Shown: one piece after another, positions 60,125 to 64,000 of the stretch
How positions within the stretch are numbered: position 1 is the stretch's first letter
How the letters are laid out: every line of letters begins with the position of its first letter
Position numbers and translations under genes: made by a program
Source: Litorimonas sp947503715
GTDB taxonomy: Bacteria > Pseudomonadota > Alphaproteobacteria > Caulobacterales > Maricaulaceae
NCBI RefSeq assembly: GCF_050271975.1
Contig: NZ_CP189850.1
Location: 372,001-436,000, forward strand
Direction: 5' to 3'
Length of the DNA: 64,000 nucleotides
The notes under the pieces: model-generated
Seen by the model: only the letters and a program-made list of their open reading frames with translations
The model's database searches: none
What the model was told of the DNA's origin: nothing

Positions 60125-61240
60125 ATGAATTCTTCCGCCACCATAACAGACCGCAGCGTCTCCGAAGGTCTCGGCCTTTGGGAGCCGAAACGTGCGCTTA
60201 CGCTGGAGGCCGCGCGGGCACACACGCAACGTATCAAAGTTATGCGTTATATCCTGATGGGCGTGTCGGTCTTGTTGGTTGGCGTTTTGATCTGGCAGTT
60301 CATGTCGGACCGTACGAGCCTAGGCTATGAGGATGACCCAACAGAATCGGTGAAAATGGTCAATCCGCGCTATTCCGGCCGAACAAGTGACGGCCTGCCA
60401 TTTTACCTCACATCTGACACAGCAACACGGCGACAGGCTGACCGCAACACGGTTGCGCTGGATAAGCCCGTGTTGGAGTTTATCCGCGATGCAGGGGCGC
60501 AGAGCAGTTTCGTGTTGGCGGAAACGGGATCTTACAATGATATGGATAAAATCCTGAATCTCCAATCCGATGTCAATCTGGAGACAGATGACGGCTATAT
60601 CTGCGACACAATCCACGCCCGTATCTTCAACCGCGACAAACGCATTGAGGGCGACGAACCGATTGATTGCAAGGGTGAGTTTGGCACGGTTACGGGCCAG
60701 ACTTATGCCATTGAAGACTCTTATAAGACTTTCATTTTTAAAGACGGGATGACAGCTCTTATAAAACAGGACGAGGCTGCTGCTCCCGAAGAAGATGATA
60801 TTTTTGGTTTTGGGGGTGACGGCCCTATCGATATTGTCGCAGATAAAGGCATTTATTACGGCACACGCACGGACTTGCGCGGCGACGTGAAAGTCGTCCA
60901 AGACGGCGCAGTCCTGACATCAGACGAAATGGACATTTACCGTATTCGGAAAACCGGCTCGACCGATGACAGCTTGAAACTCGGTGCCATTCGCCGGATT
61001 GAAGCAGAAGGTAATTTTCACTACGTCACGGAAGACAATGATATTCGTGGTGATCGCGGCGTCTATGAACGTGATAAAAAAATCATGACAGTGACGGGAA
61101 ATGTCGTCGTCATTCAACCGGGCGGCAATCGGGTCGAGACGCAGAAACTGATCTATGATACGCGCACAAAAGAAGTCCAATTTTTGGGACAAAAAGCGGG
61201 CGACCGGAATAAAATCGTGATACCGGGATCGGGGAATTAG
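60125..61240 (+). CDS. lptC: LptC fused to an OstA/LptA-like domain
   Basis: The inner-membrane anchor of the lipopolysaccharide transport bridge, here 371 aa against about 190-230 for usual LptC. One helix near residue 40-57 (MRYILMGVSVLLVGVLIWQ) precedes a periplasmic LptC domain (NPRYSGRTSDGLPFYLTSD, DLQ-like LNLQSDVNLETDDGY). From about residue 235 a second beta-jellyroll resembles OstA/LptA (IDIVADKGIYYGTRTDLRGD, then RRIEAEGNFHYVTEDND and YERDKKIMTVTGNVVV). It is followed 9 bases later by lptA, which repeats the same motifs. Confidence 0.9.
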   Translation: MNSSATITDRSVSEGLGLWEPKRALTLEAARAHTQRIKVMRYILMGVSVLLVGVLIWQFMSDRTSLGYEDDPTESVKMVNPRYSGRTSDGLPFYLTSDTATRRQADRNTVALDKPVLEFIRDAGAQSSFVLAETGSYNDMDKILNLQSDVNLETDDGYICDTIHARIFNRDKRIEGDEPIDCKGEFGTVTGQTYAIEDSYKTFIFKDGMTALIKQDEAAAPEEDDIFGFGGDGPIDIVADKGIYYGTRTDLRGDVKVVQDGAVLTSDEMDIYRIRKTGSTDDSLKLGAIRRIEAEGNFHYVTEDNDIRGDRGVYERDKKIMTVTGNVVVIQPGGNRVETQKLIYDTRTKEVQFLGQKAGDRNKIVIPGSGN

Positions 61241-61249
61241 GAGTTGACC

Positions 61250-61783
61250 ATGACACGTTTTCTAGGCGCGTTCGCGCTTCTCGCTTTTATAGCGCTTCCC
61301 AATTTGGCGGCGGCTCAGTTTTCTTCTGACTCCTCCGCGGACACGGTTCTCTATTCCGATAATACAGTGTCTAAAAACGGCGTCATCACGCTCACCGGAC
61401 AGGCGGATATCCGCCAAGGCGATGTGCGACTGCTGGCTGATAAAGTTGAAATTTACACCGCTGGTAATAATGGCGGCGGCATGATTTCGACAGACCGGAT
61501 TAATCGCGTCGTCGCGACAGGCAATTTTTACTACATCACGCCTGAACAGGAAGTTCGAGGTGAGCGCGGCGTCTACACGGCCGCCAATGACACATTCGTC
61601 GTGACGGGTGATGTCGTCCTGTTGCAGGACGATAGCGTCGTGACGGGGACCCGCCTTGATTATAATCTGGAGACCCGTGACGCGAAAGTGAAAGGCACCT
61701 GCACGGGCCGCAAATGCGCGAAACAAGACCGGGTTGCCATCCTCATCCGGTCAACAGATGCAAGCCAAGCAGGGACGAATTAA
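61250..61783 (+). CDS. lptA: Lipopolysaccharide transport periplasmic protein LptA
   Basis: A 177-aa periplasmic OstA-fold protein that forms the bridge for lipopolysaccharide. Signal MTRFLGAFALLAFIALPNLAAAQ; then NGVITLTGQADIRQGDVRL, NRVVATGNFYYITPEQEVRG and GVYTAANDTFVVTGDVVLLQ. ATG 61250 lies behind GGAG; TTG 61244 is less likely. Overlaps lptB as TAATG. Confidence 0.95.
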   Translation: MTRFLGAFALLAFIALPNLAAAQFSSDSSADTVLYSDNTVSKNGVITLTGQADIRQGDVRLLADKVEIYTAGNNGGGMISTDRINRVVATGNFYYITPEQEVRGERGVYTAANDTFVVTGDVVLLQDDSVVTGTRLDYNLETRDAKVKGTCTGRKCAKQDRVAILIRSTDASQAGTN

Positions 61784-62568
61784 TGGTCATCGGGATGGGG
61801 AAACGGGACGCGGAGGCAGATTCCGGAACTTCTGGATTCACACCGCCTGCCACAGGGCTGGCGGCGAATAATATCGGTAAAGCCTATCGCGGGCGTGTCG
61901 TTGTCAAAGATATCACACTCACTGTCCAGCGCGGCGAAGTCGTCGCTTTGATGGGACCTAATGGTGCGGGTAAGACCACGAGTTTCTACATGATTATGGG
62001 TCTGATTGAGGCTGATCGCGGCTCAATCTCTCTCGATGGACAGGACATCACAAAACTACCCATGTATCAACGTGCTCGCCTTGGCGTTGGGTATCTCCCG
62101 CAGGAACAGAGCATCTTTCGCGGGTTAACGGTTGAGGAAAATATCAAAGCCGTTGTGCAACTGACAGAAAAAGACCGCAGCAAATGGGATGACAATGTCT
62201 CCGCCCTGCTGGACGAATTGAACATTGGCCATATTCGGAAATCTCCGGCCCTCGCCCTCTCAGGTGGTGAACGTCGTCGCGTTGAAATCGCTCGTGCTTT
62301 GGCCAGTCGCCCAAGCTTCATCCTCTTGGACGAGCCGTTTACAGGCATCGACCCCATCGCGATTGCAGATATTTCAGATCTCGTCCTCTACCTCAAAAAG
62401 CGCGGGATTGGCATTCTGATTACGGACCACAGAGTCCGCGAAACACTCGACATTGTTGACCGCGCCTCCATCCTCTTCCAAGGCGAAGCCCTGTTCGAAG
62501 GCACACCTGAGGAAATCCGCGCCAATCCGGATGTCCGCCGGGTCTATTTAGGCGAAAAATACGCCTAA
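61783..62568 (+). CDS. lptB: LPS export ABC transporter ATP-binding protein LptB
   Basis: A 261-aa ATPase of the Lpt exporter. Walker A LMGPNGAGKTTSFYM, the family stretch GVGYLPQEQSIFRGLTVEEN, signature ALSGGERRRVEIARAL and Walker B FILLDEPFTGIDP are present, with ITDHRVRETLDIVDRA at the switch. Start ATG 61783 adds a polar extension. Downstream, 62569-62703 has no rpoN, which often follows lptB. Confidence 0.97.
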   Translation: MVIGMGKRDAEADSGTSGFTPPATGLAANNIGKAYRGRVVVKDITLTVQRGEVVALMGPNGAGKTTSFYMIMGLIEADRGSISLDGQDITKLPMYQRARLGVGYLPQEQSIFRGLTVEENIKAVVQLTEKDRSKWDDNVSALLDELNIGHIRKSPALALSGGERRRVEIARALASRPSFILLDEPFTGIDPIAIADISDLVLYLKKRGIGILITDHRVRETLDIVDRASILFQGEALFEGTPEEIRANPDVRRVYLGEKYA

Positions 62569-62703
62569 TTCATTCTCGAGATTAGGATGATGCGATACCT
62601 CTTTCTTTTTTGTCTTTAGTTAGCCTTCTCAACTCCATCGCTTTCACAGGATATGCCGCCCGACAATCAGGGCCGGAAAAGCGATGAGGACAATGTGGAA
62701 ATT

Positions 62704-63018
62704 TCAGATGCTCAAAAAGGCCGTGACGCCGCGCAATTCAGGCATTGAAAGCGATTTATCTCTGACAATGCTCTCTATTTCGGCGCGCGTGTAATCTCTT
62801 TCGCCGAAGGTTTCGCCAAGCTCGCTTGCCGCAACTTCAATATTCGCTAGCAAACTCTCGAGGTCAGTTTTGACAGAGGCCGTGACACTTTGGGCTTGGG
62901 CCGTGAATGCACGGTCTTGCGCACGTTCAAACTGCCAAAGCTCAGCCAATAATCCTACTGCGATCAAAGCAAAAACGGCGGCAATACCCGCCAGAATTTT
63001 TGTACGACGACAGACCAT
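62704..63018 (-). pseudogene. Truncated sensor-domain fragment
   Basis: A 104-aa remnant: a membrane helix (ILAGIAAVFALIAVGLLAELW) then an extracytoplasmic helical region (QAQSVTASVKTDLESLLANI, then FGERDYTRAEIESIVRD) that ends at MPELRGVTAFLSI, just where the ligand-binding PAS/Cache-like part of a chemosensor, kinase or cyclase would begin. No continuation is seen downstream. It begins right after the glutamate-synthase-like gene. It could be a free-standing small membrane protein, but the abrupt end suggests a truncated gene. Confidence 0.6.
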
Positions 63019-63024
63019 CACGGC

Positions 63025-64000
63025 CTACATATATCGTGATTTATCCCAAACCTGATCAAACGGTTTGGAACGACCATTGGCCTGTACAATCAGGACATGT
63101 TCGCGCTGAAGTTGACGCGGTTCATCCACACCGCAGGCATGGGCAATCATTTCAACTTCTTTGATAATCGTCTTCACATAATTGGCGACCCGCACAGCTT
63201 TATTTGTTGGGTCGAGGCCTTTTTGTAATCTGGCATTGTGGGTCGTGATCCCTGTTGGGCAAGTGTTCTGATCACATTTCAGCGCTTGGATACAGCCCAG
63301 CGCAAACATAAATCCACGCGCATTATTGATCATATCCGCCCCCGCACAGAACGCCCAGGCGACATCCGCCGCCGTAATTAGTTTGCCAGAGGCAACAAGT
63401 TTCACGCGGTCACGTAAGCCGTATTCGGTCAGCAGATCATCCATCAACGGAAGGCTTTCCCGCGCCGTCAATCCTGTATTATCAATCAGGGGTAATGGCG
63501 CGGCGCCCGTCCCGCCATCACCACCATCGACAACAATATAATCGGGTGCAGAAGCAGGGCCGCGCGCTTTGATCGCGTCCATCAACATGATGATCGGTTT
63601 CACATTACCGATACACATTTTGATCCCCGTGGGCCGACCAGAAGCTTCCCGCACACGGTGGATGAGATCGAGCAACTCTTCCGCATTGGCCGCATCGACA
63701 TGACGATTGGGTGAGATCGCATCCTGACCTTCAGGAATTCCGCGAATTTCCGCGATTTCCGCATTCACTTTGCCCGCCGGAAGAATGCCGCCCTTGCCCG
63801 GTTTTGCTCCTTGGGACAGTTTTATTTCGACCATTTTGATATGTGGGTTTTCACAGATCTTTTTAAGTTTGTCTTCATTGAGGGTCGCATCCTCATTCCG
63901 CGCGCCAAATTTGGCCGTGCCGATTTGGTAGACGACATCACAGCCACCTTCGAGGTGGTAGGGCGAGACGCCGCCCTCCCCCGTATTGAGGTAACATCCC
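63025..64000 (-). CDS. FMN-binding glutamate synthase family protein (partial)
   Basis: The 3' part of a gltB-like gene whose 5' end lies beyond the window; the frame is open through base 63999. Visible are GCYLNTGEGGVSPYH, KLSQGAKPGKGGILPAGKVN, DYIVVDGGDGGTGAAPLPL and GADMINNARGFMFALGCIQA, the FMN-binding barrel of glutamate synthase, and LKCDQNTCPTGITTHNARL, which matches the 3Fe-4S Cys region. These stand-alone proteins lack the amidotransferase domain; their reaction is often unknown. ATG 63834 is internal and not the true start. Confidence 0.92.
   Translation of the reverse strand, partial: GCYLNTGEGGVSPYHLEGGCDVVYQIGTAKFGARNEDATLNEDKLKKICENPHIKMVEIKLSQGAKPGKGGILPAGKVNAEIAEIRGIPEGQDAISPNRHVDAANAEELLDLIHRVREASGRPTGIKMCIGNVKPIIMLMDAIKARGPASAPDYIVVDGGDGGTGAAPLPLIDNTGLTARESLPLMDDLLTEYGLRDRVKLVASGKLITAADVAWAFCAGADMINNARGFMFALGCIQALKCDQNTCPTGITTHNARLQKGLDPTNKAVRVANYVKTIIKEVEMIAHACGVDEPRQLQREHVLIVQANGRSKPFDQVWDKSRYM

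Noticed and set aside
1..64000. CRISPR array, prophage or integron
   Set aside because: No regularly spaced repeats, phage structural genes or integrase were seen anywhere in the window.

Overview
The window reads as chromosomal DNA of a free-living alphaproteobacterium with moderate G+C. Several things point that way: overlapping ATGA/TAATG operons, a TonB-dependent receptor of the Xanthomonas/Caulobacter type, a comF gene divergent from an NDUFAF5-like methyltransferase, a CnoX / Lon-substrate-domain / Trm112 / DUF1244 / hslV run, and an lptC-lptA-lptB cluster. The layout resembles aquatic Caulobacterales/Maricaulales (Hyphomonadaceae-like) genomes, but the placement is inference from gene content only.

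Region by region. 0-4.3 kb: a secreted hypothetical, a hybrid-less histidine kinase, an unknown protein whose ribosome site lies in a hairpin, rpmI-rplT, and a DUF4345 gene cut by a TGA. 4.3-10.1 kb: a DUF1501/DUF1800 pair and a large DUF305/LVIVD lipoprotein. 10.2-20.7 kb: housekeeping genes (lysC, CsbD, ubiG, ParB-like, gpsA, DUF1178, nitrilase, grxC, comF, methyltransferase, CaiB, DUF4031) with a decayed serine hydrolase. 20.8-27.2 kb: an acyltransferase followed by a decaying locus: an esterase pseudogene and a TonB-dependent receptor stopped by one amber codon but still preceded by a GntR/FadR-type operator.

27.2-31.8 kb: an Rhs polymorphic-toxin locus beside tRNA-Gly. A short Sec-exported Rhs protein carries one toxin tip with an immunity gene. 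Downstream lies a displaced second tip with an HExxH metallopeptidase motif and a lipoprotein immunity gene whose sequence pattern resembles NTR/TIMP-like domains. Each cassette is followed by a copy of the same ~265-bp repeat. This is the most unusual system in the window.

31.9-41.2 kb: a SnoaL protein, a YbaK/ProX-type deacylase, then ribokinase, phosphoribosyltransferase and nucleoside hydrolase, which together suggest nucleoside salvage; then CnoX, a PadR-controlled membrane operon and the Lon-domain to hslV run. 41.3-46.3 kb: a thiolase-like protein, an arsR-aquaglyceroporin pair, repeats, suhB and efp. 46.4-50.9 kb: an ABC exporter fused to an M1 aminopeptidase. 51.1-58.3 kb: a type II secretion operon gspE-F-G-H-I-J-K-L-M without gspC or gspD. 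58.3-64 kb: ada, RNase D, lptC(OstA fusion)-lptA-lptB, a truncated sensor fragment and the 3' part of a glutamate-synthase-like gene running off the window.

A second discovery is a diverged dispersed repeat (26835-27190 minus, 44233-44687 plus) with conserved terminal blocks, a variable middle and promoter-like upstream sequence but no shared reading frame: a candidate noncoding RNA or small mobile element.
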